This document shows, one piece after another, positions 1 to 8,217 of a stretch of DNA of 64,000 bases. Origin of the DNA: Streptomyces lincolnensis. GTDB lineage: Bacteria > Actinomycetota > Actinomycetes > Streptomycetales > Streptomycetaceae. The notes below the pieces were generated by a model, which was not told where the DNA came from, made no database searches, and saw nothing but the letters and a program-made list of their open reading frames with translations. Within the stretch, counting starts at the first letter, position 1. Every line of letters starts with the position of its first letter. The stretch covers positions 558,001-622,000 of the forward strand of contig NZ_JAIHON010000006.1 of the NCBI RefSeq assembly GCF_021173675.1, written 5' to 3'. The position numbers and the translations under genes are program-made.

Positions 1-106
1 GGGTGAGCGCGCGGGCGGCGAGGCGCGTGCCGGACGCGGGGGCGGGGGCGGGGGCCGCGGCGGGACGGTCTTCCGTCGCGTCCGGGGTCGGGTGGGTGCC
101 GGTCAC
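1..106 (-). CDS. Start of a probable ABC transporter ATP-binding protein (partial)
   Basis: Only the first ~35 codons are inside the window. A GTG start at 106-104 overlaps the TGA of the upstream permease (GTGA), so the gene is translationally coupled to the two FecCD permeases. The visible residues are a low-complexity Pro/Ala-rich leader ending in RLAARALT, which resembles the first strand of many actinobacterial siderophore ABC ATPases. No Walker motif is in view. Identity as the FecE/FepC-type ATPase is inferred from operon position and this short match. Confidence 0.55.
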   Translation of the reverse strand, partial: MTGTHPTPDATEDRPAAAPAPAPASGTRLAARALT

Positions 107-1179
107 GCGGTTCCTCCGGAACGGCTGCTGCGGGTGCGGACGATCAGCCACATCAGATAGGGGGCGCCCACGAGGGCGGTGAACACGCCCACCGGGAGCT
201 CCAGCGGCGAGAAGAGCCGGCGGGCCAGCAGATCCGCGGCGACCACGATCAGCGCGCCCATGAGCGCCGAGGACAGCAGCGGGATGTGCGGGGTGCGGGT
301 GAGCCGGCGGGCGATCTGCGGGGCGAGCAGGGCGACGAAGTCGACGGGCCCCGCCGCACCGGTCGCCACGGACGCGAGGACCACCCCGAGCAGGCTCAGC
401 CCGAGGCGGGTCCGGCCGAGCCGGATGCCGAGCGCGGTCGCCGTGTCCTCGTCGAACGCCGACCCGCGCTGCGCCCGCGCCGCCCACAGCAGGAACGGCA
501 CGAGGAGCACCAGGACCGTCGCGAGGGGCGCCGCCTGGTCGTAGCCGCGGCCGTTGAGGGAGCCGGTGAGCCAGGTCTTGGCCTGCTGGGCGACGAGGTA
601 GTCGCCCTTCGTCACGAACAGCCGGGTCAGCGAACCGAGCGCCACCGAGATGCCGATGCCGATCAGCACGAAGCGGGACGCGGCGAGCCCGCCCCGCCAC
701 GCGAGCACGTAGACCAGCAGGGCGGCGAGGAGACCGCCGACGACGGACACGTACGGCAGGAGGGTGTACGAGGTCAGCCCGAACGTCATCGCGGCGACCG
801 TCACCGCGCCCGCGCCGTGCGTGACGCCGATGACGTCCGGGCTGGCGAGCGGGTTGCGGGCCACGGTCTGGATCAGCGCCCCGGAGACCCCGAAGGCGGC
901 GCCCACCAGCAGCCCGGTCACCAGCCGCGGCAACCGCAGGGTGCCCACGACCAGTTCGTCCGGGCTGGGCAGGCCGAGCAGCACGCGGACGACCTCGCCG
1001 GGAGAGACGTACGACTCACCCACGCACAGGGACGCCACCACGGCGGCCGCCAGGAGGACGGTGAGGGCGACGGCCACGAGCAGGGCCCGGCGGTGCAGCA
1101 GGAAGCTGCTGCCGCGCCCGGCCCGCAGGACGGTGTGGCCGGGCGGACGGACCGGCGCGCGCTCGGGGGTGTACGTCAT
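103..1179 (-). CDS. Iron-siderophore ABC transporter permease (FecCD family), second subunit
   Basis: A 358-residue polytopic inner-membrane protein of the BtuC/FecCD family, which forms the channel for Fe(III)-siderophore import. An N-terminal tail of about 30 residues precedes the first membrane helix. Family signatures are LRLPRLVTGLLVGAAFG, then RNPLASPDVIGVTHGAG, and the C-terminal coupling segment GPVDFVALLAPQIARRL. I place the start at the ATG at 1179, because it overlaps the TGA of the upstream permease; an upstream open frame of over 400 codons is only the antisense-like extension through that gene. It probably pairs with the other permease as a heterodimer. No binding-protein gene is visible here. 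Confidence 0.93.
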   Translation of the reverse strand: MTYTPERAPVRPPGHTVLRAGRGSSFLLHRRALLVAVALTVLLAAAVVASLCVGESYVSPGEVVRVLLGLPSPDELVVGTLRLPRLVTGLLVGAAFGVSGALIQTVARNPLASPDVIGVTHGAGAVTVAAMTFGLTSYTLLPYVSVVGGLLAALLVYVLAWRGGLAASRFVLIGIGISVALGSLTRLFVTKGDYLVAQQAKTWLTGSLNGRGYDQAAPLATVLVLLVPFLLWAARAQRGSAFDEDTATALGIRLGRTRLGLSLLGVVLASVATGAAGPVDFVALLAPQIARRLTRTPHIPLLSSALMGALIVVAADLLARRLFSPLELPVGVFTALVGAPYLMWLIVRTRSSRSGGTA

Positions 1180-2180
1180 ACCGCCACCGCCTTCTTCCGC
1201 CGCACCAGGACGACCAGGAACGGCACCCCGGTCAGCGCGGTCATCACGGCCACCGGCACCTCCGAGGGCGGTACGACGATCCGGCCGAGGACGTCCGCCA
1301 GGAGCAGCATCACCGGCCCGAGCAGCGCGGCCATGGGCAGCAGGGTCCGGTGCTGCGGGCCCACCAGGGCGCGGGCGATGTGCGGTACGGCGAGCCCGAC
1401 GAAGGCGATGGGCCCCGCGGCGGCGACCGCGGCACCCGTCAGCACGGTCGCGCCCAGGGCGCCGGCCGCCCGCAGCAGGGCGACGTTGCGGCCGAGGCCG
1501 CGCGCGATGTCGTCGCCGAGCGCGAGCGCGTCCAGACCGCGGGCCATGCTCAGCACCAGCAGCAGTCCGGCGAGCAGGAAGGGCCACACCTGGCCCGCGA
1601 TGGACGCGTCCCGGCCGCTGATGGAGCCGACGTCCCAGAAGCGGAACTCGTCCAGGGCGCGGGCGTTCGTCGTGAGGATCGCCGAGACGACGGAGGCGAG
1701 GAAGGCGTTCATCGCGGCACCGGCCAGGGCCAGCTTCACCGGCGAGGCACCTCCGCGCCCGCCGCCGGCGACGGCGTAGATGCACACCGCGGCGACACCG
1801 GCGCCGACGAAGGCGTACCAGACGTACCCGGTCAGCGAGTGCACCCCGAGGAAGGCGATCGCGCAGACGACGCCCAGCGAGGCGCCCTGGCTGATGCCCA
1901 GGATGCCGGGCTCGGCGATGGGGTTGCGGGTGATGCCCTGAAGAACCGTTCCGGCAATGGCGAGGGCGACGCCGACCAGTACGCCGATGACGGTCCGCGG
2001 CAGCCGCAGCGACCGTACGACCTGCGCGTCGTCGCTCGTCCCGCCGTGCACCAGGGCGTCCCACACCACCGTGGGGGCGATCGCGCGGCTGCCCACCGCG
2101 AGACTCAGCGTCACCGCCAGCAGCAGCAACAGGAGCCCGACGGCCATCCACCCCACCCGCCGGCTCGCGGCTCCCGACAT
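1176..2180 (-). CDS. Iron-siderophore ABC transporter permease (FecCD family), first subunit
   Basis: A 334-residue FecCD-type permease with about nine or ten hydrophobic helices. Visible signatures are RSLRLPRTVIGVLVGVA, RNPIAEPGILGISQGAS and, near the C terminus, GPIAFVGLAVPHIARAL, the segment that docks on the ATPase. It is the first gene of the leftward operon, and its stop overlaps the next permease start. An iron box lies 19 bp upstream of the ATG, so expression is probably repressed by DmdR/IdeR when iron is plentiful. The siderophore transported cannot be told from the sequence. Confidence 0.94.
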   Translation of the reverse strand: MSGAASRRVGWMAVGLLLLLLAVTLSLAVGSRAIAPTVVWDALVHGGTSDDAQVVRSLRLPRTVIGVLVGVALAIAGTVLQGITRNPIAEPGILGISQGASLGVVCAIAFLGVHSLTGYVWYAFVGAGVAAVCIYAVAGGGRGGASPVKLALAGAAMNAFLASVVSAILTTNARALDEFRFWDVGSISGRDASIAGQVWPFLLAGLLLVLSMARGLDALALGDDIARGLGRNVALLRAAGALGATVLTGAAVAAAGPIAFVGLAVPHIARALVGPQHRTLLPMAALLGPVMLLLADVLGRIVVPPSEVPVAVMTALTGVPFLVVLVRRKKAVAV

Positions 2181-2198
2181 CCGCCCTCTCCCAGTTTC

Positions 2199-2217
2199 TT
2201 AGCCAAGGCTGGCCTAA
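2199..2217 (-). promoter_or_regulatory. Iron box (DmdR1/IdeR operator)
   Basis: The 19-bp sequence TTAGCCAAGGCTGGCCTAA matches the actinobacterial iron-box consensus TTAGGTTAGGCTAACCTAA at 14 of 19 positions. It keeps both TTAG/CTAA ends and the central AGGCT. It lies just upstream of the first permease gene, where Fe2+-loaded DmdR1 would block transcription. Confidence 0.85.
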
Positions 2218-2289
2218 GAGTACGGGGTGGGGGAGGCGGGGCTTCCGCTCGTGCCGGGCGGGGCCGCCGCGCGCAGGTGGGCGATGCCG

Positions 2290-2438
2290 GTGTCGAGAGC
2301 CGCCCTGAGGTGGGCCGAGTCCCCGGTGACAGCAGCCGGTGCCGGAGGGACGACACCGCCCAACCAGCGGTCGAGCGTCCGTGAACCTCAACCCACCTGG
2401 GTTGGAATCCCCCTCTTTTAAGAGGGGGAGGATGTCAA
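2290..2438 (+). mobile_element. Orphan right end of an IS605-type (TnpB) element with remnant tnpB 3' end
   Basis: Positions 2409-2428 form a perfect 9-bp hairpin (CCCCCTCTT-TT-AAGAGGGGG). It is flanked by GGTTGGAAT on the left and GGATGTCAA on the right, the layout of an IS200/IS605 right end that also forms the 3' part of the omega RNA. The other TnpB element in this window has the same arrangement (GAATC-hairpin-GAG-n-GTCAA, ending at 32922). A short open frame running into the hairpin (VTAAGAGG...PTWVGIPLF) looks like the decayed C terminus of a TnpB. No transposase core or left end is visible, so this is a solo remnant. The tnpB assignment is weaker than the hairpin. Confidence 0.7.
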
Positions 2439-2520
2439 ATGCTGCTCACGGTGACGGAGATGGACGACGCCATCATATGGTGACCCGCCCCGGGGCACCC
2501 GGTCACGACGGCCCCATCGG

Positions 2521-3423
2521 TCACGACGGCTTGCGGAACTGCTCGATCAGCGCCGCGTAGCCGTCGTCGCCGTGTCCGGCGGCCAGGGCGCGGTCGGCCA
2601 TGGCCTTGACGAACCGGGGGAGTTCGGCGTTGACCCCGAGGAACTCGCTCTCGTGGACGAGGTGTTCCATCGCGGCCAGGTGGGTGTGCAGCGTGGCGTC
2701 CAGGGCCGGGTACGCGCCCTCGTCGACCTGCCGGGCGTAGTCGGCCAGCCAGCCGGCCGTGATCTCGACCCCCTGCCGGGCGAGCGGCGCGAAGGCCTCG
2801 GCCTTCACACCGGCCGCGCCGAGCAGGGCGGCGGCCTGCAGGAAGCCGTTCCCGACGCTCCACATGAGGGTCAGCACCGCCACCTCGTACAGCGAGGACA
2901 GGCCGGGGTCCTCGCCGAGATGCGCCGTGGTTCCGGCGAGGGCTCGCAGCACCGGTTCGTACCGGTCGAAGGCCGCCTCGGGCCCGCTGTAGTGGACGGC
3001 CGCGTCCGCCGTCCCGACGGCCTGCGGTACGGCCATGATGGCGCCGTCCAGATAGGCGGTGCCCTTCCGCCGTCCCGCCCACCGCGCGAGCTCGCGGGCC
3101 TCGCGCGAGGTGCCGGAGGTGAGGTTCACCAGCACCCGGCCGTCCAGGACGTCGCCCAGCGGGTCGAGCAGTTCGCGCACGCTGTGCTGGTCCGAGACGC
3201 ACACCACCACGAGCGGACCGGCCGCGACGGCGTCGTGGACCGAGGCGGCGAGCCGCGCGCCCCGGGCGACGAGTTCCCCGGCCTTGTCGGGCGTGCGGTT
3301 CCACACGGTCGTCGGATGCCCGGCGCGCAGGAACGCACCGGCGAGCGCACGGCCCATCAGCCCCAGACCGATGACGGTGACGGGAACAGGGGTGGGGGCG
3401 GGGTTCGTGTCATGAGTTTCCAT
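2521..3423 (-). CDS. NADPH-dependent imine reductase-like oxidoreductase (6PGDH / beta-hydroxyacid dehydrogenase superfamily)
   Basis: A 300-residue protein with an N-terminal Rossmann fold (GLGLMGRALAGAFLRAGHP, residues ~19-37, then the VWNRT cofactor-specificity strand). A helical C-terminal half (LSSLYEVAVLTLMWSVGNGF) follows, as in bacterial imine reductases. These enzymes reduce cyclic imines using NADPH as dimers. At the position often occupied by Asp in R-type enzymes, this protein seems to have Glu (LYEVA), so stereochemistry should not be assumed. It is divergent from a MerR regulator, with a dyad between them. The ATG at 3423 has a GGAAGGAA ribosome site. Confidence 0.8.
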   Translation of the reverse strand: METHDTNPAPTPVPVTVIGLGLMGRALAGAFLRAGHPTTVWNRTPDKAGELVARGARLAASVHDAVAAGPLVVVCVSDQHSVRELLDPLGDVLDGRVLVNLTSGTSREARELARWAGRRKGTAYLDGAIMAVPQAVGTADAAVHYSGPEAAFDRYEPVLRALAGTTAHLGEDPGLSSLYEVAVLTLMWSVGNGFLQAAALLGAAGVKAEAFAPLARQGVEITAGWLADYARQVDEGAYPALDATLHTHLAAMEHLVHESEFLGVNAELPRFVKAMADRALAAGHGDDGYAALIEQFRKPS

Positions 3424-3430
3424 CTCGTGT

Positions 3431-3462
3431 TCCTTCCAAGGCGGTTGGCCGCTGTGGAAGGA
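3431..3462. promoter_or_regulatory. Dyad between divergent oxidoreductase and MerR genes
   Basis: TCCTTCCA (3431-3438) and TGGAAGGA (3455-3462) are perfect inverted half-sites separated by 16 bp, in the short gap between the divergent genes. A MerR-family protein commonly binds such a dyad within its target promoter. The left arm also contains the ribosome site of the oxidoreductase gene, so the symmetry may be partly accidental. Confidence 0.4.
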
Positions 3463-3506
3463 TCCTGAACGTTGAGACCGGTATGAAGGTCAAGGGGGAA
3501 CCTGCC

Positions 3507-3902
3507 GTGCTGATCGGGGAGTTGAGCCGGAGGACCGGAGTCCGTACCCACCAACTGCGTTACTACGAGGCCCAGGGTTTGCTGGAGCCCCGGCGGGGCA
3601 CCAGCGGCTATCGCGAGTACGGCGAGGACGCCGTGCTGGCCGTGCGCCAGATCAGGAACCTGCTCGGCGCCGGGCTGTCGACGGAGGAGATCTCCTACCT
3701 GCTGCCCTGCCTCTCGGGCCCGGCCCCCGAGATGAAGCCCTGCCCCGAGCTCCTGGACACCCTGCGCGCCCGGCTGACGGGCATGGACGAGCACATCGAC
3801 ACGCTCGTCCGCTCCCGTCAGGTCCTGCGCACCTACATCGAGGCCACGGAACGGCTGGTGCCGCGGGCGGAAGTCGTGGCGGGCCCGCCGGACCGGACCT
3901 AG
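3507..3902 (+). CDS. MerR family transcriptional regulator
   Basis: An N-terminal winged HTH (LIGELSRRTGVRTHQLRYYE, then GLLEPRR and GYREY) is followed by a dimerisation helix and a short effector region. That region holds two cysteines (PCLSG and KPCPELL) about 14 residues apart. I prefer the GTG at 3507, because an AAGGGGGAA ribosome site lies six bases before it and the family normally begins V/M-LIGEL. An ATG at 3483 would add eight residues. It is divergent from the imine-reductase-like gene and probably controls it. The effector is unknown. Confidence 0.87.
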   Translation: MLIGELSRRTGVRTHQLRYYEAQGLLEPRRGTSGYREYGEDAVLAVRQIRNLLGAGLSTEEISYLLPCLSGPAPEMKPCPELLDTLRARLTGMDEHIDTLVRSRQVLRTYIEATERLVPRAEVVAGPPDRT

Positions 3903-3912
3903 GATCCCGACC

Positions 3913-4857
3913 ATGACGATGACCAGGAACGACGTGGACCGGTTCGAGGCGGCCAGACCCCGTCTGGAGGCCATCGCCTACCGCCTGCTCGGCTCGGCGA
4001 GCGAGGCGGAGGACGCCGTACAGGAGACGTTCCTGCGCTGGCAGGGCGCCGATGCCGACCGTGTCGAGGTCCCCGAGGCCTGGCTGACGAAGGTGCTCAC
4101 CAACCTGTGCCTCAACCAGCTGACCTCGGCCCGCGCCCGCCGCGAGACCTACGTCGGCCAGTGGCTGCCCGAGCCGCTGCTCGCCGGGGACCCCATGCTC
4201 GGCCCCGCCGACACCGCCGAACGGCGCGAGTCGGTCTCGTACGCCGTACTCGTCCTCCTGGAGCGGCTGTCCCCGAACGAGCGGGCGGTGTACGTGCTGC
4301 GGGAGGCCTTCGACTACCCGCACCGGGAGATCGCCGAGATCCTCGACATCAGCGAGGCCGCCAGCCAGCAGATCCTGCACCGGGCGAAGAAGCACGTCGC
4401 GGCCGGCAAGGCCCGCACCGAGATCGACGAGGCGGCCGCCCGGCGGATCGTCGACGAGTTCCTCGCGGCGGCCACCAGCGGCCGGACCGAGCCGCTGGTA
4501 CGGCTGCTCACCCAGGACGCGATCGCGGTCGGCGACGGCGGCGGCAAGGTGCCGGCGCGGGCGAGGGCGTTCGAGGGCGCGCTCGCGGTCGCGAAGTTCA
4601 TGCGGGGCCTGTTCAAGCCCGCCAAGGCCAAGCGCGACCTGATCGGCGGCCGGGCCGAGATCCACGCCACGCTCGCCAACGGCGAGCCCGCCCTGGTGGC
4701 GGTCGTCGACGGCCGGGTCGTGGGCATCACCTGCCTGGAGGTCACCGCCGAGGGCATCACCGCGCTCCGCAGCCAGGTCAACCCCGACAAGCTGGAGCGC
4801 GCGACCCGGCTGTGGGCGGCCACCGACCACGGAGAACCCCTGATGCAGGCCTTCTGA
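3913..4857 (+). CDS. sigJ: ECF41 family RNA polymerase sigma factor (SigJ-like) with SnoaL C-terminal domain
   Basis: A 314-residue sigma factor: sigma-2 at residues ~12-75 (LLGSASEAEDAVQETFLRW), sigma-4 at ~110-160 (LSPNERAVYVLREAFDYPH), and a C-terminal NTF2/SnoaL-like domain. The three ECF41 hallmarks are visible: WLPEPL in the linker, DGGGK near residue 212 and NPDKL near residue 291. In ECF41 the fused C-terminal domain, rather than a separate anti-sigma factor, controls activity. The following oxidoreductase gene is the usual ECF41 partner and presumed target. It starts 10 bp after the merR stop. Confidence 0.93.
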   Translation: MTMTRNDVDRFEAARPRLEAIAYRLLGSASEAEDAVQETFLRWQGADADRVEVPEAWLTKVLTNLCLNQLTSARARRETYVGQWLPEPLLAGDPMLGPADTAERRESVSYAVLVLLERLSPNERAVYVLREAFDYPHREIAEILDISEAASQQILHRAKKHVAAGKARTEIDEAAARRIVDEFLAAATSGRTEPLVRLLTQDAIAVGDGGGKVPARARAFEGALAVAKFMRGLFKPAKAKRDLIGGRAEIHATLANGEPALVAVVDGRVVGITCLEVTAEGITALRSQVNPDKLERATRLWAATDHGEPLMQAF

Positions 4858-4898
4858 CACCGTCCGACTCCGGTGTGACGTGCTTCACATCTCGTTCC

Positions 4899-4925
4899 TG
4901 TCAGGAAACGGCGGGCTGCCCGGTT
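4899..4925 (+). promoter_or_regulatory. Candidate ECF41-type promoter of the oxidoreductase gene
   Basis: TGTCAGG (4899-4905) resembles the TGTCACA -35 element reported for ECF41 promoters. A CGGTT lies about 15 bp downstream where a CGTC-like -10 would be expected. It falls between the sigma gene and the oxidoreductase it is expected to activate. The -10 match is poor. Confidence 0.35.
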
Positions 4926-4969
4926 CAAGGGGCGAACCAGCCGAAGAGCAGCAGACAGGGGAGTCGGAC

Positions 4970-6190
4970 ATGCAGCACCGCATCGTCGTTCTCGGAGCCG
5001 GATACACCGGAGCCATCGCCGCCGGGCGTCTGGCCAGGCGGCTGCGTCCGGAGGACGTCGCCATCACCCTCGTCAACGCCGAGCCCGACTTCGTGGAGCG
5101 CGTCCGCATGCACCAGCTCGCGGCCGGCCAGGAGCTCAAGGCCCGGCCCTTCGAGGAGATGTTCGCCGGCACCGGGGTCGCGCTGAAGCTCGCACGGGTC
5201 ACCGGCGTGGACGTGGACCGCAGGACGGTCGCCGTCACCGGCGTGGACGGCACCGGCGGGCAGGAGGAGGAACTGGAGTACGACACCCTGGTGTACGCGC
5301 TCGGCAGTGGCTGGCACGACGCGGGTGTCCCCGGTGCCGCCGAGCACGCCCACGAGGTCGCCTCCCGCCCCGGAGCGCTCCGGCTGCGCGAGCGTCTGGC
5401 CGGCCTGGACGCCGGACAGAGCGTGGTCGTGGTCGGCGGTGGTCTCACCGGCCTGGAGGCCGCGACCGAGATCGCCGAGGCCCGCCCGGACCTCGACGTC
5501 TCCCTCGCCGCGAGCGGCGCCCTCGGCGACTGGCTCTCGCCCAAGGGCCGCCGGCATCTGCGCGGGGTCTTCGACGGGCTCGGCATCACCGCGCACGAGC
5601 ACACCGCCGTCACCGCCGTGGAGGCCGACCGCGTCACCACCGCCGACGGCACGGAGATCCCCGCCGCGGTCACCGTGTGGACCACCGGCTTCGCGGTCCA
5701 CCCGATCGCGAGGGCCACCAGCCTGGAGGTGACCGACAGGGGGCAGATCGTGGTCGACGCGACCATGCGCTCGGTCTCCCACCCCGACGTCTACGCCGTC
5801 GGCGACGCGGCCATGGCGATGGGCCCCGGCGACAAGCCGCTGCGGATGTCGTGCGCCTCCGGCACCCCCATGGCATGGCAGGCCGCCGACGCCATCGCGG
5901 CCCGGCTGACCGGCCGGAAGCTCCCCCACGCGCCGCTGCGCTACTTCAACCAGTGCATCTCGCTGGGCCGCAGGGAAGGGCTGATCCAGTTCGTCACCGC
6001 CGACGACCGCGCCGTCCCGTCGGCCCTGACCGGACGTCTCGCCGCCGGCTACAAGGAACTGGTCTGCAAGGGCGCGGCCTGGGGCGTCGCCCACCCGATG
6101 CTCGGGATGCCGGCCCGCCGCCGTCCCGTCGTACAGCGGCAGGACGCCGGCGAGGCGCTCCCCCGGCTCTCCTCGCCGGTGTCCCGCTGA
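4970..6190 (+). CDS. FAD/NAD(P)-dependent oxidoreductase, NDH-2-like (ECF41-associated)
   Basis: A 406-residue two-dinucleotide-binding-domain flavoprotein. The FAD site is VVLGAGYTGAIAAGRLARRL (residues ~5-24), the NAD(P) site is VVVVGGGLTGLEAATEIAE (~150-168), and the second FAD contact is VYAVGDAA (~270). This is the pattern of type II NADH dehydrogenases and carotenoid-desaturase-like reductases. The electron acceptor is unknown. Oxidoreductases are one of the standard partners encoded beside ECF41 sigma factors. The chosen ATG lies in frame downstream of the candidate promoter and has a GGGGAGTC ribosome site. Confidence 0.85.
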   Translation: MQHRIVVLGAGYTGAIAAGRLARRLRPEDVAITLVNAEPDFVERVRMHQLAAGQELKARPFEEMFAGTGVALKLARVTGVDVDRRTVAVTGVDGTGGQEEELEYDTLVYALGSGWHDAGVPGAAEHAHEVASRPGALRLRERLAGLDAGQSVVVVGGGLTGLEAATEIAEARPDLDVSLAASGALGDWLSPKGRRHLRGVFDGLGITAHEHTAVTAVEADRVTTADGTEIPAAVTVWTTGFAVHPIARATSLEVTDRGQIVVDATMRSVSHPDVYAVGDAAMAMGPGDKPLRMSCASGTPMAWQAADAIAARLTGRKLPHAPLRYFNQCISLGRREGLIQFVTADDRAVPSALTGRLAAGYKELVCKGAAWGVAHPMLGMPARRRPVVQRQDAGEALPRLSSPVSR

Positions 6191-6263
6191 CGCCGCGCGA
6201 CCAGCACCCGCAGGTGTCGCCAGGACCGAGACCGCCCGGCGCGAGAAGGCGGTGACCGCCACC

Positions 6264-6312
6264 ACGACGAACCGGTACGGCCCGATGGATTCGGGCCGTA
6301 CCGGTTCGTCGT
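6264..6312. terminator. Bidirectional intrinsic terminator
   Basis: A perfect 21-bp inverted repeat (arms 6264-6284 and 6292-6312, loop of 7) sits between the convergent oxidoreductase and DEAD-box helicase genes. It can serve both. There is no long T-run, as is usual in this genus. Confidence 0.85.
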
Positions 6313-6377
6313 ACTGAAGTCGTACGGGAGTCGTACGGGAGTCGCGCTGGAGCCGTGGTGGCTCAGCGGGCGAGGTG

Positions 6378-8030
6378 TCAGGCGGCCGAGCCGAAGCGGG
6401 ACCGTCGCTGCGTCCGGCGGCGCGCGGCGTCGCCGGAGGACTGGCCCTGACCGCCACCGCCCTGACGGGACTGACCGCCCTGACCGGACTGACGGGACTG
6501 GCCGCCCTGACCGCCTTGGCCGGACTGACCGGACTGGCCTCCCTGGCCCCGGCGTCCCCGACGGCCCCGGGACGGGGACGAGGAGGACGCGCCGCGGGGA
6601 CGCTCCACGGTCGGCGTGGTGATGACGACCGGGACACCCGAAGGGGCCTTGGCGCCCGTGATACGGCTCAACTCCTCCTCGCCCGACCGCACCTGGGCGA
6701 TCTGGGGAGTGATGCCCGCCGCGGCCATCAGCCGGGTCATCTCGCGGCGCTGGTCGGGCGTGACCAGGGTGACGACGCTGCCGGACTCGCCGGCGCGGGC
6801 GGTGCGGCCGCCGCGGTGCAGGTAGTCCTTGTGGTCGGTCGGCGGGTCGACGTTCACGACGAGGTCGAGGTTGTCGACGTGGATGCCGCGCGCCGCCACG
6901 TTGGTGGCGACCAGCACCGACACATGCCCGGTCTTGAACTGGGCGAGGGTGCGGGTGCGCTGCGGCTGCGACTTGCCGCCGTGCAGGGCCGCGGCCCGGA
7001 CACCGCTGTTCAGGAGGTGCTTGGTCAGCCGGTCGACGGCGTGCTTGGTGTCGAGGAACATGATCACTCGACCGTCCCGCGCCGCGATCTCCGTGGTCGT
7101 GCGGTGCTTGTCCGCGTCGTGCACATGCAGGATGTGGTGTTCCATCGTGGTGACCGCGCCCGCCGAGGGGTCGACGGAGTGGACCACCGGGTCGTGCAGG
7201 TAGCGGCGGACGAGCAGGTCGACGTTGCGGTCCAGGGTGGCCGAGAACAGCATCCGCTGTCCGTCGGTGCGCACCTGGTCGAGCAGTGCGGTGACCTGGG
7301 GCATGAAGCCCATGTCGGCCATCTGGTCGGCCTCGTCGAGGACGGTGATGGCGACCTGGTCCAGCCGGCAGTCACCGCGGTCGATGAGGTCCTTCAGCCG
7401 CCCGGGGGTCGCGACGACCACCTCGGCGCCGCCGCGCAGCGCGCTGGCCTGGCGGCCGATGGACATCCCGCCGACGACGGTGGCCAGGCGCAGGCTCACG
7501 GAACGGGCGTACGGGGTGAGCGCGTCGGTGACCTGCTGGGCGAGCTCGCGGGTCGGGACGAGGACGAGGGCGAGCGGCTGCCGCGGTTCAGCACGTCGGC
7601 CCGCGGTACGGGCCAGCAGGGCGAGGCCGAAGGCGAGGGTCTTGCCGGAGCCGGTGCGCCCCCGGCCGAGGACGTCACGGCCGGCCAGGGAGTTCGGCAG
7701 GGTCGCCGCCTGGATGGGGAACGGAACGGTCACGCCCTCTTGGCCGAGCGTCTCCAACAGCCGTGCGGGCATGTCGAGTTCGGCGAACGCCTCGACGGCC
7801 GGGAGTCCCGGCGTCAGGGTCTTCGGCGGCGCGAACTCGCCCTGTACGACAGTCCGGCCCGACGGGCGGCCGCCGGAGCCCTTGGAGCGGCGCGGGCCGC
7901 CGGAGCGGCCGGAGCCACTGCCGGAACCCGAGCCACCGCCGGAGCCGAAGCGGTCATAGCCGCGGGAGTTGCCGGAGCCTCCGGAGCCGCCGGAGGTACG
8001 GGTCGATCGGGATGTGCGGGCACGCTTCAT
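6378..8030 (-). CDS. DEAD-box ATP-dependent RNA helicase with Gly/Gln/Ser-rich C-terminal tail
   Basis: A 550-residue helicase. A Gly/Ser-rich N-terminal extension (residues ~1-55) precedes the Q-motif region. Next come Walker A GRTGSGKT, PTRELA, DEAD as VLDEADQMADMGF, SAT, and the domain-2 motif HRGGRTARAGE. The last ~80 residues are a low-complexity tail of GQSGQ/GQGGQ/SRQ units ending in a basic patch, as in helicases that bind RNA or form condensates. It lies downstream of a cold-shock gene on the same strand, which suggests a role in RNA remodelling at low temperature. A terminator separates the two, so cotranscription would need read-through. Confidence 0.95.
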   Translation of the reverse strand: MKRARTSRSTRTSGGSGGSGNSRGYDRFGSGGGSGSGSGSGRSGGPRRSKGSGGRPSGRTVVQGEFAPPKTLTPGLPAVEAFAELDMPARLLETLGQEGVTVPFPIQAATLPNSLAGRDVLGRGRTGSGKTLAFGLALLARTAGRRAEPRQPLALVLVPTRELAQQVTDALTPYARSVSLRLATVVGGMSIGRQASALRGGAEVVVATPGRLKDLIDRGDCRLDQVAITVLDEADQMADMGFMPQVTALLDQVRTDGQRMLFSATLDRNVDLLVRRYLHDPVVHSVDPSAGAVTTMEHHILHVHDADKHRTTTEIAARDGRVIMFLDTKHAVDRLTKHLLNSGVRAAALHGGKSQPQRTRTLAQFKTGHVSVLVATNVAARGIHVDNLDLVVNVDPPTDHKDYLHRGGRTARAGESGSVVTLVTPDQRREMTRLMAAAGITPQIAQVRSGEEELSRITGAKAPSGVPVVITTPTVERPRGASSSSPSRGRRGRRGQGGQSGQSGQGGQGGQSRQSGQGGQSRQGGGGQGQSSGDAARRRTQRRSRFGSAA

Positions 8031-8160
8031 GCGGAACCTTCCTTGATGCGGCGCGTATCAAGGAATTCCCGCAGCGGTCGAGCGGCGCTGAGAATCTCGA
8101 GACGAGCCAAAAACGATGGGGGCGAGTATTTCCTCGCGCTGCCCTGAAACGCAGCAGGCC

Positions 8161-8189
8161 GGGGCCCGCACCCCAGAGGTGCGGGCCCC
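8161..8189 (-). terminator. Intrinsic terminator after the cold-shock gene
   Basis: A perfect 12-bp stem (8161-8172 with 8178-8189, loop CCAGA) lies 29 bp past the cold-shock stop codon. It precedes the helicase start, so the helicase probably has its own promoter in the remaining ~130 bp. Confidence 0.8.
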
Positions 8190-8217
8190 AGCTGCGAAGT
8201 ATGCGTCAGCGCCGGTG

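Noticed and set aside
103..2391. A 762-codon minus-strand open frame covering both permease genes
   Set aside because: Its upstream ~400 codons are an Arg/Gly-rich shadow of the first permease gene in another frame. Only 103-1179 is the real second permease.
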